A DNA stretch of 14,780 bases from the NCBI GenBank assembly GCA_012514775.1, contig JAAYZQ010000259.1:1-14780 (forward strand). Reading direction: 5' to 3'. Position 1 is the first letter of the stretch; each line of letters opens with the position of its first letter. This document shows positions 6,817 through 13,377 of this stretch, piece after piece. The notes beneath the pieces are model-generated. The model worked only from the letters and a program-made list of their open reading frames with translations. It ran no database searches and was not told where the DNA came from. Made by a program: the position numbers and the translations under genes. This stretch comes from Anaerolineaceae bacterium. GTDB lineage: Bacteria; Chloroflexota; Anaerolineae; JAAYZQ01.

Positions 6817-6883
6817 AGGGGCGCACACGCTGCGCTCCGGCATCCATCGTGAACACCGGAGGGGCGCACAGTCGTGCGCCCCT
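6817..6883. repeat. Repeated hairpin element after etfA, possible terminator-like structure
   Basis: AGGGGCGCAC (6860-6869) and GTGCGCCCCT (6874-6883) form a perfect 10-bp stem with a 4-base AGTC loop. A second copy of the left arm, AGGGGCGCAC, lies at 6817-6826, and CTCCGG (6835-6840) pairs with CCGGAG (6856-6861). The right arm can therefore pair with either left arm. No run of T follows, so it is not a textbook intrinsic terminator, but it marks the end of the beta-oxidation cluster and could protect or end the message. Confidence 0.55.
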
Positions 6884-6914
6884 TGCGTTGTCGCCGGGCT
6901 CCTGGCCCTTTTGT

Positions 6915-6943
6915 TTGCCAATCTGCCCTGGTTGTGCTATCAT
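6915..6943 (+). promoter_or_regulatory. Predicted sigma70-type promoter for the threonine dehydratase/HAD operon
   Basis: TTGCCA (6915-6920) and TATCAT (6938-6943) are separated by 17 bases, and TGC immediately before the -10 gives an extended -10. The predicted start near 6950 leaves about 48 bases of leader before the ATG at 6998. The other bases of the 198-base gap hold the hairpin element and nothing else I can assign. Confidence 0.6.
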
Positions 6944-6997
6944 TGCCCCTATGAGAGGCCAGAAGAAACGACGCTCCCGCCGTGGTGAGAAATATCC

Positions 6998-7981
6998 ATG
7001 CCGGTAACGCTTTCGGACATCCTCGCTGCACGGCAGGTGATAGGCCGCCACGCCTGGCACACGCCCCTGCTCCACAGCGAGTCACTGAGCCGGCGGGTGG
7101 GCGCCCCGGTCTACCTGAAGCCGGAATGCTGGCAGGTAACCGGCTCCTTCAAGGTGCGCGGCGCCCTGAACAAGCTCGCCAGTCTTTCCCCCGGCGACCT
7201 GGCACGGGGCGCGGTCACCGCCTCGGCAGGCAACCACGGACTGGGGATCGCCTACGCTGCCCGCGCCCTGCTCGCCGATCGGGACGTGCCGCCGGTGACC
7301 ATCTTTGTGCCCGAGACGGCCGCCGCCAACAAGGTACAGCGGCTGGCCGCCCTGGGCTGCGACCTGCACGTGGCAGGCGCCGACTATGACGCGGCCCACG
7401 CCCTCGCCGAGGCGCACGCCCTGGAGCGGGGTGCCCTCTACCTGTCGGCCTACGACGACCCGGCGATCATTGCCGGGCAGGGTACCACCGGCTTCGAGAT
7501 CCTGGAGGATCTCCCCGGCGCCGGCCTGCTCCTGGTGCCCGTGGGCGGCGGCGGGCTCATCGCCGGCATCGCCGTGGCTGCGCGGGCGATCCAGCCCGGC
7601 GTGCGCATCGTCGGCCTCCAGCCGGAGGCCTCTCCGTCCGCCCATCTCTCTCTGCGGGACGGCCGCCCATACGAAACCTACCCGGCCGGCCCCACCATCT
7701 GCGACGGTCTGGCCGGGGGCTTCGGGCGGCTGCCCTTCGAGATCGCCCGCAACCTGGTCGACGAGATCGTGGTCGTGCCCGAGGTGGACGTGCGCCGGGC
7801 AGTGGCCTGGCTTGCCGGTCACGAGGGCCTGGTTGTCGAAGGCTCCGGGGCCATCGCCGTCGCACCCCTCCTCAGCGGGCAACTCCAGGTTCAGGACCGC
7901 CGGGTGGTAGCCATCCTCACCGGCCGCAACCTGGACGCATCCCTGCTGCGGCAGATCATGGCCGAGAAAGAAACCCTATGA
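6998..7981 (+). CDS. Threonine/serine dehydratase (PLP fold type II, no ACT domain)
   Basis: The protein probably deaminates L-threonine or L-serine to 2-oxobutyrate or pyruvate plus ammonia, using PLP in the cytoplasm. In its 327 residues, Lys52 in GSFKVRGA is the Schiff-base lysine, SAGNHGLG at 76-83 is the Asn loop, VGGGGLIAG at 182-190 is the phosphate-binding glycine loop, EGSG lies at 281-284, and TGRNLD at 308-313 replaces the common SGGN(I/V)D. The length and lack of a C-terminal ACT regulatory domain fit the catabolic TdcB-like or serine racemase-like group rather than the biosynthetic IlvA form. The ribosome binding site is weak (GGTGAG around 6984-6989). The stop overlaps the next start in ATGA, implying translational coupling. 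Its promoter is at 6915-6943. Substrate choice between threonine and serine is uncertain. Confidence 0.88.
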   Translation: MPVTLSDILAARQVIGRHAWHTPLLHSESLSRRVGAPVYLKPECWQVTGSFKVRGALNKLASLSPGDLARGAVTASAGNHGLGIAYAARALLADRDVPPVTIFVPETAAANKVQRLAALGCDLHVAGADYDAAHALAEAHALERGALYLSAYDDPAIIAGQGTTGFEILEDLPGAGLLLVPVGGGGLIAGIAVAARAIQPGVRIVGLQPEASPSAHLSLRDGRPYETYPAGPTICDGLAGGFGRLPFEIARNLVDEIVVVPEVDVRRAVAWLAGHEGLVVEGSGAIAVAPLLSGQLQVQDRRVVAILTGRNLDASLLRQIMAEKETL

Positions 7982-8670
7982 TTCGAGCAATTCTCTTTGA
8001 CCTGGACGACACCCTCTATCCATCAAACTCGGGGGTCATGGACCAGATTCGATTGCAGATGATGTGCTACCTCTGCACACGCCTACACCTTACGCCCGAG
8101 GAAGCCGACGAGCTTCGCCGGGACTATTTTCTCACCTATGGCACCACCATGCGCGGGCTGCAAATCAACCACGACATCGACGCCGACGAGTATCTGGCCT
8201 TTGTCCACGACATCCGCCTGGAGAATCACCTCCAGCCCAATAAAGAGCTGGACGCCGTCCTGGCCGGCATCCGCCAGCAAAAGGTGGTCTTTACCAACGC
8301 CTCCCGGGAGCACGCCGAGGCCGTGCTGGCGGTCCTGGGCATCCGCTCCCACTTTGACCGGGTCGTCGACATTCGCGACATGGACTACGAGAGCAAACCC
8401 GTGGCCACAGCCTACGGCCGCATCTGCGAGCTACTGGGGCTGGAGCCTGCCGAATGTATCCTGGTCGAAGACAACGTCCGCAACCTGGAGCCGGCCAAGA
8501 AGGCAGGCATGGTCACCGTCCTCGTCGCCGGGAGCGCCGGGGGCCAGAACCCCGCGCCCGATATCGTGGACCACGTCCTGTCCCGCGTCGAAGAGATTGG
8601 ACACCTGCTGGAGACCATCGGAGCCGCAGGCGAGCAGACGGCAATGCGCACGGACCGCACCGCGGGCTGA
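7978..8670 (+). CDS. HAD-superfamily hydrolase, pyrimidine 5'-nucleotidase-like
   Basis: This 230-residue phosphatase has the four HAD motifs: DLDDTLY at 8-14 (nucleophile Asp8, acid/base Asp10), VFTNAS at 104-109 (Thr106), Lys140 in YESKP and VEDNVRNL at 163-170 with Asp165 for Mg2+. The helical cap between motifs I and II (about 15-100) and the DDTLYP and FTNA wording match the subfamily of pyrimidine 5'-nucleotidases, which hydrolyse UMP/CMP or related phosphomonoesters. The specific substrate is inference. The last 25 residues are polar and Ala/Gly-rich and probably not part of the fold. The start overlaps the threonine dehydratase stop by four bases, so it is read as the second gene of that operon. 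No terminator with a T-run follows it directly. Confidence 0.85.
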   Translation: MIRAILFDLDDTLYPSNSGVMDQIRLQMMCYLCTRLHLTPEEADELRRDYFLTYGTTMRGLQINHDIDADEYLAFVHDIRLENHLQPNKELDAVLAGIRQQKVVFTNASREHAEAVLAVLGIRSHFDRVVDIRDMDYESKPVATAYGRICELLGLEPAECILVEDNVRNLEPAKKAGMVTVLVAGSAGGQNPAPDIVDHVLSRVEEIGHLLETIGAAGEQTAMRTDRTAG

Positions 8671-8760
8671 CAGGCGGGCAGCCTGCCCTGGCATGCGCGG
8701 CAGCCAGCGGACAGCGGGATCCTGGATCGCAACAAGCCATGGATCAAGCTACGCCGGCAG

Positions 8761-8789
8761 TTGATCTCTGGAGCAAACCAGTGTATAAT
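8761..8789 (+). promoter_or_regulatory. Predicted strong sigma70-type promoter upstream of the aminotransferase leader
   Basis: TTGATC (8761-8766) and a perfect TATAAT (8784-8789) are separated by 17 bases. The expected start is near 8796, about 280 bases upstream of the aminotransferase start codon and about 240 upstream of the terminator. The 90 bases between the HAD gene stop and this promoter hold only a small CAGGC/GCCTG hairpin (8671-8685). Confidence 0.65.
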
Positions 8790-8920
8790 GGGTCTGCCCA
8801 TCGCGTTGAAGACAGAACGCATCGCGGCCCCGCTGCCACGAGCTTGCAGAGGGCCAGGCGAGCAGACCACGTATCCCTGGGGCAGCTCCCAGGGTGGTTG
8901 TGAAAGGGAGGAGCGAACAG

Positions 8921-9010
8921 TTGCCCAGGCACCTGCTGTCCTCTGGCTTTGTCATTTATGCCGGCATCCTTTCGTTCCTTCGGTGCCTGACGGTACGTGA
9001 AGGGGCTTGA
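8921..9010 (+). CDS. Possible 29-residue leader peptide (TTG start) upstream of the aminotransferase
   Basis: A TTG at 8921 sits 7 bases after AGGGAGGAG, a strong ribosome binding site, and opens a frame of 29 residues starting MPRHLLSSGF, with a hydrophobic middle and ending TVREGA. The TGA at 9008-9010 lies inside the left arm of the intrinsic terminator (9000-9012). A ribosome reaching that stop would cover the arm and could prevent termination, which is a plausible coupling of translation to read-through. There is no run of one regulatory amino acid: Leu is the commonest, with Ile, Val, Phe and Tyr present. The frame could still be chance, since it uses TTG and is short. Function is inferred only from position. 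Confidence 0.3.
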   Translation: MPRHLLSSGFVIYAGILSFLRCLTVREGA

Positions 9011-9045
9011 CCCAACTCGGAAAGAGGTCAAGCCCCTTTTTGTTT
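9000..9045 (+). terminator. Intrinsic (Rho-independent) terminator upstream of the aminotransferase
   Basis: AAGGGGCTTGACC (9000-9012) and GGTCAAGCCCCTT (9026-9038) form a perfect 13-bp stem with a 13-base loop. It runs into TTTTT, one G and TTT (9037-9045). This is the clearest terminator in the window. Its place just before the aminotransferase start codon, rather than after a gene, points to conditional termination. Confidence 0.85.
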
Positions 9046-9077
9046 ACCATTGAATCCCATATGCAAGGAGGTTTTAC

Positions 9078-10310
9078 GTGACGCTTCAGAGCGAGTATGA
9101 CGGACAGTACACCACCGACTGGGACCGGATTCTGGCCGGACGTACGGAACGGATGAAAAGTTCGATCATTCGCGAGCTGTTGAAGTACACCATGCAGCCG
9201 GACATGATCTCCTTTGCCGGCGGCATGCCGGCGCCCGAGCTTTTTCCCGTCCGCGATTTCCAGGAAGCTTGCCGCTGGGTCCTCGAACACGACGCGGAGC
9301 GGGCCCTGCAGTACGGGCCGACCGAGGGGCACGCGCCTCTGAAAGACTACCTTATTGAGAGCATGGCCAGGTACGAGCTTCCGGCCAAACGGGAGAACAT
9401 CCTCTTCACCAACGGCTCGCAGCAGGCCCTCGACCTGCTGGGCCGGATCTTTATCGAGGAGGGCGACAAGATCATTACCGGGCGGCCGACCTACCTGGGG
9501 GCCATCCAGGCCTGGGACGCCTACGAGCCCGTGTACATTACCGTTCCCCTGGACGACGACGGGATGCGCATGGACGAGCTGGAGAAGGCCCTTGTGGCCA
9601 ACCCCGGGGCTAAATTCATCTACGTCCTGCCCAATTTTCACAACCCCGCCGGCACCACGATTCCCCTGGAACGCCGTTACAGGCTGGTCGAGCTGGCGGC
9701 CAGGCATGGCTGCCTCATCATCGAAGACGACCCGTACGGCCAGTTGCGCTTCGAGGGCGAGGACATCTGCCCCATCTTTGCCATGCACAAGGAAAACACG
9801 ATCTATCTCAGCACCTTCTCCAAGACCCTGTCGCCGGGGTTGCGGCTGGGCTGGATCGTAGGCCCCGAAAAGATCATTGCCAGGCTGGTGCAGGCCAAGC
9901 AGGGCTGCGACCTCCACTCCAGCAGCCTCATTCAGTTCCTGGCCTACGATATCTGTAGTCGCGGCCTGGTGCGCGCCCACGTGCGTCAGATCCGCCAGGT
10001 CTATCGCGAGCGGCGCGACGTCATGCTGCGCTGCATGGAAGAGAACTTTCCGAAGGGTGTCAGCTGGACCCGGCCCCAGGGAGGACTGTTCCTCTGGGTT
10101 CGCATGCCCGAGGACGTGGACGCCGAGGACGTGCTCAAGATAGCCCTGGAGGAAAAGGTGGCCTTTGTGCCCGGGCGCGCCTTCTATCCCGGAGGCAACG
10201 ACGGGCGCTGCTGTATGCGACTCAACTTTTCCTACTCCAGGCCCGAGATCATCGAAGAAGGGATCAAGCGCCTGGGCCGGGCGATGGCCCGGCAGATGGC
10301 ACAGTTGTAG
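9078..10310 (+). CDS. PLP-dependent aminotransferase (fold type I; LysN/2-aminoadipate or aromatic/branched-chain type)
   Basis: The 410-residue enzyme moves an amino group between an amino acid and a 2-oxo acid with PLP. The Schiff-base lysine is Lys249 in STFSKTLSPGLRLGW. Other cofactor and substrate residues are Asn189 in NFHNPAG, the Asp in IIEDDPYG (215-221) with Tyr220, and Arg381 in MRLNFS for the substrate carboxylate. FAGGMPAPELFP at 46-57 is the N-terminal segment typical of the LysN, KAT-II and MocR-related aminotransferases. There is no N-terminal DNA-binding domain, so it is not a MocR regulator. The GTG start is fixed by AAGGAGG at 9065-9071, 6 bases upstream. Expression probably depends on passing the terminator at 9000-9045. 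Substrate is undetermined; 2-aminoadipate, leucine or aromatic amino acids are all possible for this group. Confidence 0.88.
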   Translation: MTLQSEYDGQYTTDWDRILAGRTERMKSSIIRELLKYTMQPDMISFAGGMPAPELFPVRDFQEACRWVLEHDAERALQYGPTEGHAPLKDYLIESMARYELPAKRENILFTNGSQQALDLLGRIFIEEGDKIITGRPTYLGAIQAWDAYEPVYITVPLDDDGMRMDELEKALVANPGAKFIYVLPNFHNPAGTTIPLERRYRLVELAARHGCLIIEDDPYGQLRFEGEDICPIFAMHKENTIYLSTFSKTLSPGLRLGWIVGPEKIIARLVQAKQGCDLHSSSLIQFLAYDICSRGLVRAHVRQIRQVYRERRDVMLRCMEENFPKGVSWTRPQGGLFLWVRMPEDVDAEDVLKIALEEKVAFVPGRAFYPGGNDGRCCMRLNFSYSRPEIIEEGIKRLGRAMARQMAQL

Positions 10311-10380
10311 ATCTGATCGCCCGCGACTTTTCGTGCGCGGGGCTGTGTGTGGCAGCCCGGCACCCACTGCAGCAGCAAGA

Positions 10381-10386
10381 GAGGAG
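10381..10386 (+). promoter_or_regulatory. Ribosome binding site deciding the GTG start of the metallo-hydrolase
   Basis: GAGGAG ends 7 bases before the GTG at 10394. An in-frame GTG at 10349 has no such site and would add 15 residues (MAARHPLQQQERRAT) that look like translated leader, so 10394 is preferred. Confidence 0.6.
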
Positions 10387-10393
10387 AGCAACG

Positions 10394-11281
10394 GTGATCC
10401 AGATCGACAAGGTATCGGGCGACGGGGAGGTCATCAGGCTGCGCGTGGCACGCAAGCTGGTGGGCCGCTCGGCCTATTTCACGGCCGCGTATTGGGTCGA
10501 CGGATTGCTGGTAGACACCGGCTGCGCCCACACCGCGCGCCAGCTCACCCAGGCAGTCAAGGATTGGCCCGTTGCCCGGATTGTGAATACTCACAGCCAC
10601 GAAGACCACATTGGAGCCAACGCCGCCGTGGCGGCCATGAAAGGCTGCGAGATCCTGGCCCATCCCCTCGCCCTGCCCATCCTGACAAATCCAAAGCTGC
10701 AGCCCCTCCAGCCCTACCGCCGCCTGTTCTGGGGCTGGCCCCGGCCCAGCCAGGGCGAGGCCATCGGCGAGGTTGTGCGCACCAAGCACTTTTGCTTTCA
10801 GGTGATCCCCACCCCCGGCCACAGCCCGGATCACATCTGTCTCTTCGAACCGGAGCGGGGCTGGCTCTTTACCGGGGATAGCTACATCGGCGGCAGGGAC
10901 CAGGCCCTGCGCCAGGGATACGACATTCACAGCATCATTGCCTCGTTGTCGAGGATGGCCGAGCTGCCCGTGCACACTATCTTTGCTGGCAGCGGCAGCG
11001 TCCGGAGCACAGGCGTGCAGCCCCTCCTGGACAAGATAGCCTACCTGCAAGAGCTGGGCGAGCAGGTTCGAGCCCTCCACGGACAGGGGCTTTCGGCGCG
11101 CCAGATTCGCCGCCGGCTGTTAGGCCCGGATATGCCCATCACCTACGTCACGCTGGGGCACTTCTCAGGCATGCATCTCATCCGCTCCTACCTGGCCGGC
11201 CTGGTGCCGGACGAAGCGCCGAACGGCGAGCCGCCCCCGGAGGGCGAGGCGGAGGCGGCGCAACAGGAGGAGCTTATGTAA
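10394..11281 (+). CDS. Metallo-beta-lactamase-fold hydrolase
   Basis: This 295-residue cytoplasmic protein belongs to the MBL superfamily of metal-dependent hydrolases, which include thioesterases, glyoxalase II-like enzymes and lactonases. Visible metal sites are DTG at 41-43, THSHEDH at 66-72 (His67, His69, Asp71, His72), His143 in TPGHSPDH and the bridging Asp162 in FTGDS. The last histidine, normally in a PGHG-like turn, is not seen: the expected place reads FAGSGS (197-202), so Ser200 replaces it. His256 or His261 in the C-terminal region might substitute. The C-terminus is a helical extension (about 205-270) plus an acidic Glu/Pro/Ala-rich tail. It lies 83 bases after the aminotransferase, and a consensus promoter follows it. 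Substrate is unknown; a role near acyl-CoA metabolism is guesswork from position. Confidence 0.85.
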   Translation: MIQIDKVSGDGEVIRLRVARKLVGRSAYFTAAYWVDGLLVDTGCAHTARQLTQAVKDWPVARIVNTHSHEDHIGANAAVAAMKGCEILAHPLALPILTNPKLQPLQPYRRLFWGWPRPSQGEAIGEVVRTKHFCFQVIPTPGHSPDHICLFEPERGWLFTGDSYIGGRDQALRQGYDIHSIIASLSRMAELPVHTIFAGSGSVRSTGVQPLLDKIAYLQELGEQVRALHGQGLSARQIRRRLLGPDMPITYVTLGHFSGMHLIRSYLAGLVPDEAPNGEPPPEGEAEAAQQEELM

Positions 11282-11301
11282 AAAAGAGGGCAGTACAGTT
11301 C

Positions 11302-11330
11302 TTGACAAATAATTGAGTCTTTTGTATACT
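11302..11330 (+). promoter_or_regulatory. Predicted consensus sigma70-type promoter of the acyl-CoA ligase gene
   Basis: A perfect TTGACA (11302-11307) and TATACT (11325-11330) are spaced 17 bases apart in an AT-richer stretch, 62 bases before the ligase start codon. The start of transcription would be near 11337, leaving a leader of about 55 bases. GAGT (11315-11318) and ACTC (11328-11331) form a small dyad around the -10 but are too short to call an operator. Confidence 0.8.
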
Positions 11331-11391
11331 CACCATAGACCGTCTTTGGTGCTCCTGCGGGGGCGGGCTCTACTCAAAGGAGGAGAAGAAG

Positions 11392-13113
11392 ATGGAGAAA
11401 CCGTGGCTCAAGGAGTACGATCCTGGCGTGCCGGCCCACATTGATTATCCCCAGGTGCCGGTACATCGCTTTTTGGAGGACACTGCCAAAAAGTATCCCC
11501 ACAAGACAGCGCTGATCTATGGCAACGTCGTCGCGCCCCTCGGCAACCGGCTCATGGACAGCACGATGACCTATGGACGGCTATTGGAGCTCACGGAGCG
11601 ATTTGCAGCGGCCTTGCAGGGGCTCGGCGTCAAAAAGGGGGATCGCGTAGCGGTCCATCTGCCCAACACCCCGCAATTTGTCATTGCCTACTATGCCACG
11701 CTCATGGCGGGTGGCATCGTCGTACCCTGCAACCCCCAATACGTGGCCCGCGAGATGAAGCACCAGATCAACGACTCGGGCAGCAAGGTGGTCATCACCT
11801 TCAGCCAGGCCTATCCCATCATCAAGCAGATCCGGGCCGAAACCAGTGTCGAAAAGGTCGTGGTGGCCAACGTCAAGGAATATTTCCCCGGCATCCTCAA
11901 GTTCTTGTTTACCGTCGCCGTGGAAAAGAAAGAGGGCCACTACCAGGATATCTCGGGCGACGCCGAGACCTATTGGTTCCAGGATCTCCTGGCCCAGGCC
12001 GAGCGCAAGCCCAAGCCGGTGGAGGTCGTGCCCGATGATACAGGCGTGCTGATGTACACCGGCGGCACCACTGGCGTTTCCAAGGGAGCGCAGCTCAGCC
12101 ACTGCAACCTGGTGGCCAACGCCCTGCAGGTGCGCTGGTGGATGGCCGACTCCAAGGAGGGGCAAGAGATCCTGATGACGGCCCTGCCTCTCTACCATAG
12201 CTATGCCATGACGGTCTGCATGAACCAGGGCGTCTACCTGGCCGCCGCCCTGATCCTGATCCCCAACCCGCGGATCGTCGACCACGTGCTCAAGTCCATC
12301 GACAAGCACAAGCCCACGCTCTTTCCCGGCGTACCGGCCATGTACGTGGCAGTGTCGAACCACCCCGACGTCAAGAACTATGACGTCTCTTCCATCCGGG
12401 CTTGCATCAGCGGCGCGGCTGGCCTGCCGCCCGAGGTCCAGGAATCCTTCGAGAAGATCACCGGCGGCAAGCTGGTGGAAGGCTACGGCCTGGGCGAGGC
12501 GACACCCGTCACGCACTGCAACCCCATCTACGGCAAGCGCAAGAAAGGGAGCTGGATCGGCATCCCCTTCCCCGATACCCTCGCCGCCATCAAGGACCTG
12601 GAGACAGGGGAAAACATCTTGGAGACCGGCGAACTGGGCGAGTTGTGCGTTCAGGGGCCCCAGGTCATGAAGGGCTACTGGAACATGCCCACCGAAACGG
12701 CCAACGTCCTGCGGGAGGGCTGGCTGCACACCGGCGACATGGCCATCATGGACACCGACGGCTTTTTCCAGATCCGGGACCGCAAGAAGGACATGATCCT
12801 TGGCGCCGGCGGCTTTAACATCTACCCGCGCGAGGTCGAAGACGTACTATACGAACACCCGAAGGTCCTGGAAGCCGCCGTGGCCGGCATTCCCGTCGGC
12901 AAGGAAAAGGGCGAGAGGGTAAAGGCCTACGTTGTCCTCAAGCCGGGCGAGACAGCCACCGAAGAAGAGATGATCCAGTACTGCCGGGAGAACCTGGCGC
13001 CCTACAAGGTTCCCAAGTTTGTAGAGTTTCGCAGCGAGTTGCCAAAGACGATGGTGGGCAAGATTCTGCGGCGGGTCCTGATCGAAGAGGAGCTCAAGCG
13101 CGCCCAGGAATAG
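11392..13113 (+). CDS. Long-chain fatty acid-CoA ligase (AMP-forming)
   Basis: This 573-residue enzyme activates a fatty acid with ATP and CoA to acyl-CoA, AMP and pyrophosphate, the entry step to the beta-oxidation genes at 199-6799. Motifs of the adenylate-forming family occur in order: the phosphate loop MYTGGTTGVSKG at 221-232, with the YTGGTTG wording common in FadD; GYGLGEATP at 364-372 (A5); LHTGDMA at 445-451 (A7); IRDRKKDMILGAGGFNIYP around 461-479 (hinge and CoA domain start); and Lys557 in PKTMVGKILRR, the catalytic lysine of the C-domain. The A5 motif usually reads GYGxTE; here the Thr is Gly368. Length is close to E. coli FadD (561). No signal peptide or clear membrane helix is seen. 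AAAGGAGGA at 11376-11384 fixes the start, and the promoter is at 11302-11330. Chain-length range is inference. Confidence 0.92.
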   Translation: MEKPWLKEYDPGVPAHIDYPQVPVHRFLEDTAKKYPHKTALIYGNVVAPLGNRLMDSTMTYGRLLELTERFAAALQGLGVKKGDRVAVHLPNTPQFVIAYYATLMAGGIVVPCNPQYVAREMKHQINDSGSKVVITFSQAYPIIKQIRAETSVEKVVVANVKEYFPGILKFLFTVAVEKKEGHYQDISGDAETYWFQDLLAQAERKPKPVEVVPDDTGVLMYTGGTTGVSKGAQLSHCNLVANALQVRWWMADSKEGQEILMTALPLYHSYAMTVCMNQGVYLAAALILIPNPRIVDHVLKSIDKHKPTLFPGVPAMYVAVSNHPDVKNYDVSSIRACISGAAGLPPEVQESFEKITGGKLVEGYGLGEATPVTHCNPIYGKRKKGSWIGIPFPDTLAAIKDLETGENILETGELGELCVQGPQVMKGYWNMPTETANVLREGWLHTGDMAIMDTDGFFQIRDRKKDMILGAGGFNIYPREVEDVLYEHPKVLEAAVAGIPVGKEKGERVKAYVVLKPGETATEEEMIQYCRENLAPYKVPKFVEFRSELPKTMVGKILRRVLIEEELKRAQE

Positions 13114-13192
13114 TGGCCGATTGGAACAGTATAAAACAGTAGTCAAAAGGGCCCGAACAAGAAGAAGCATATTCTGGGTCTTTCGGGGGCAT

Positions 13193-13221
13193 TTGACAAA
13201 TCTGGCACTCTAGTCTATAAT
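13193..13221 (+). promoter_or_regulatory. Perfect consensus sigma70-type promoter of the ABC binding-protein gene
   Basis: TTGACA (13193-13198) and TATAAT (13216-13221) with a 17-base spacer match the sigma70 consensus at all twelve positions. Transcription would start near 13228, about 150 bases before the start codon. The 5' leader holds a bulged hairpin, TCAA+GGCC (13256-13259, 13264-13267) with GGCC+TTGA (13273-13280), and no recognised riboswitch. Upstream, the 13114-13192 gap has a weak CCCGAA/TTCGGG pairing (13152-13157 with 13182-13187) without a T-run, so no clear terminator for the ligase gene. Confidence 0.85.
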
Positions 13222-13362
13222 CCGCGCCAGCCTTTTCCGGGCCGGAGATCTAACGTCAAGCTCGGCCGCGCAGGCCTTGATAAACGAAGGGGGGTGGTAA
13301 CTCTCACAAGACGGGGTCGCACGTTGTAGTCTGGTCCCAAAGACACAAGGTTTGTAGAATTG

Positions 13363-13370
13363 AAGGAGGA
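13363..13370 (+). promoter_or_regulatory. Ribosome binding site deciding the ATG start of the ABC binding protein
   Basis: AAGGAGGA ends 7 bases before the ATG at 13378. An in-frame TTG at 13360 would place this site inside the coding region and put six polar residues ahead of the lipoprotein signal, so 13378 is preferred. Confidence 0.8.
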
Positions 13371-13377
13371 GACTTCA

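Larger units (their letters stand above)
8796..9045 (+). promoter_or_regulatory. Structured transcribed leader ending in a terminator: attenuator or small RNA
   Basis: Between a near-consensus promoter and a strong intrinsic terminator lies about 250 bases with no long reading frame. It contains a CCCTGGG/CCCAGGG hairpin (8875-8881 with 8888-8894), an 8-bp long-range pairing of CAGGCACC (8926-8933) with GGTGCCTG (8982-8989), a strong Shine-Dalgarno-like AGGGAGGAG at 8905-8913, and the terminator stem at 9000-9038. CCTTC (8977-8981) could pair with GAAGG (8999-9003) and so compete with the terminator arm. The aminotransferase begins 33 bases past the T-run with no room for a good promoter, so its expression from this promoter requires read-through. 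I do not recognise a known riboswitch or T-box core. A free-standing small RNA is the main alternative. Confidence 0.5.

Noticed and set aside
6800..6988. Small 62-codon open frame in the gap after etfA
   Set aside because: It overlaps the hairpin element and the predicted promoter, has no ribosome site, and its translation is Arg/Cys/Pro-rich without resemblance to a protein.
8799..8826. CATCGCG direct repeat just after the 8761 promoter
   Set aside because: Two 7-base copies 21 bases apart in GC-rich DNA are easily chance, with no further copies or dyad to suggest an operator.
8888..8915. T-box-like AGGGTGG in the aminotransferase leader
   Set aside because: The conserved continuation (ACCGCG) is absent, the sequence reads TTGTGAAAG instead, and no specifier-loop stem is evident.
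8952..10391. A 479-codon minus-strand open frame over the aminotransferase
   Set aside because: It is a shadow frame. It would also run across the terminator and leader, and shows no domain.
10349..10393. Earlier GTG start for the metallo-hydrolase
   Set aside because: It has no ribosome binding site, and the added residues encode the ribosome site region of the downstream GTG.
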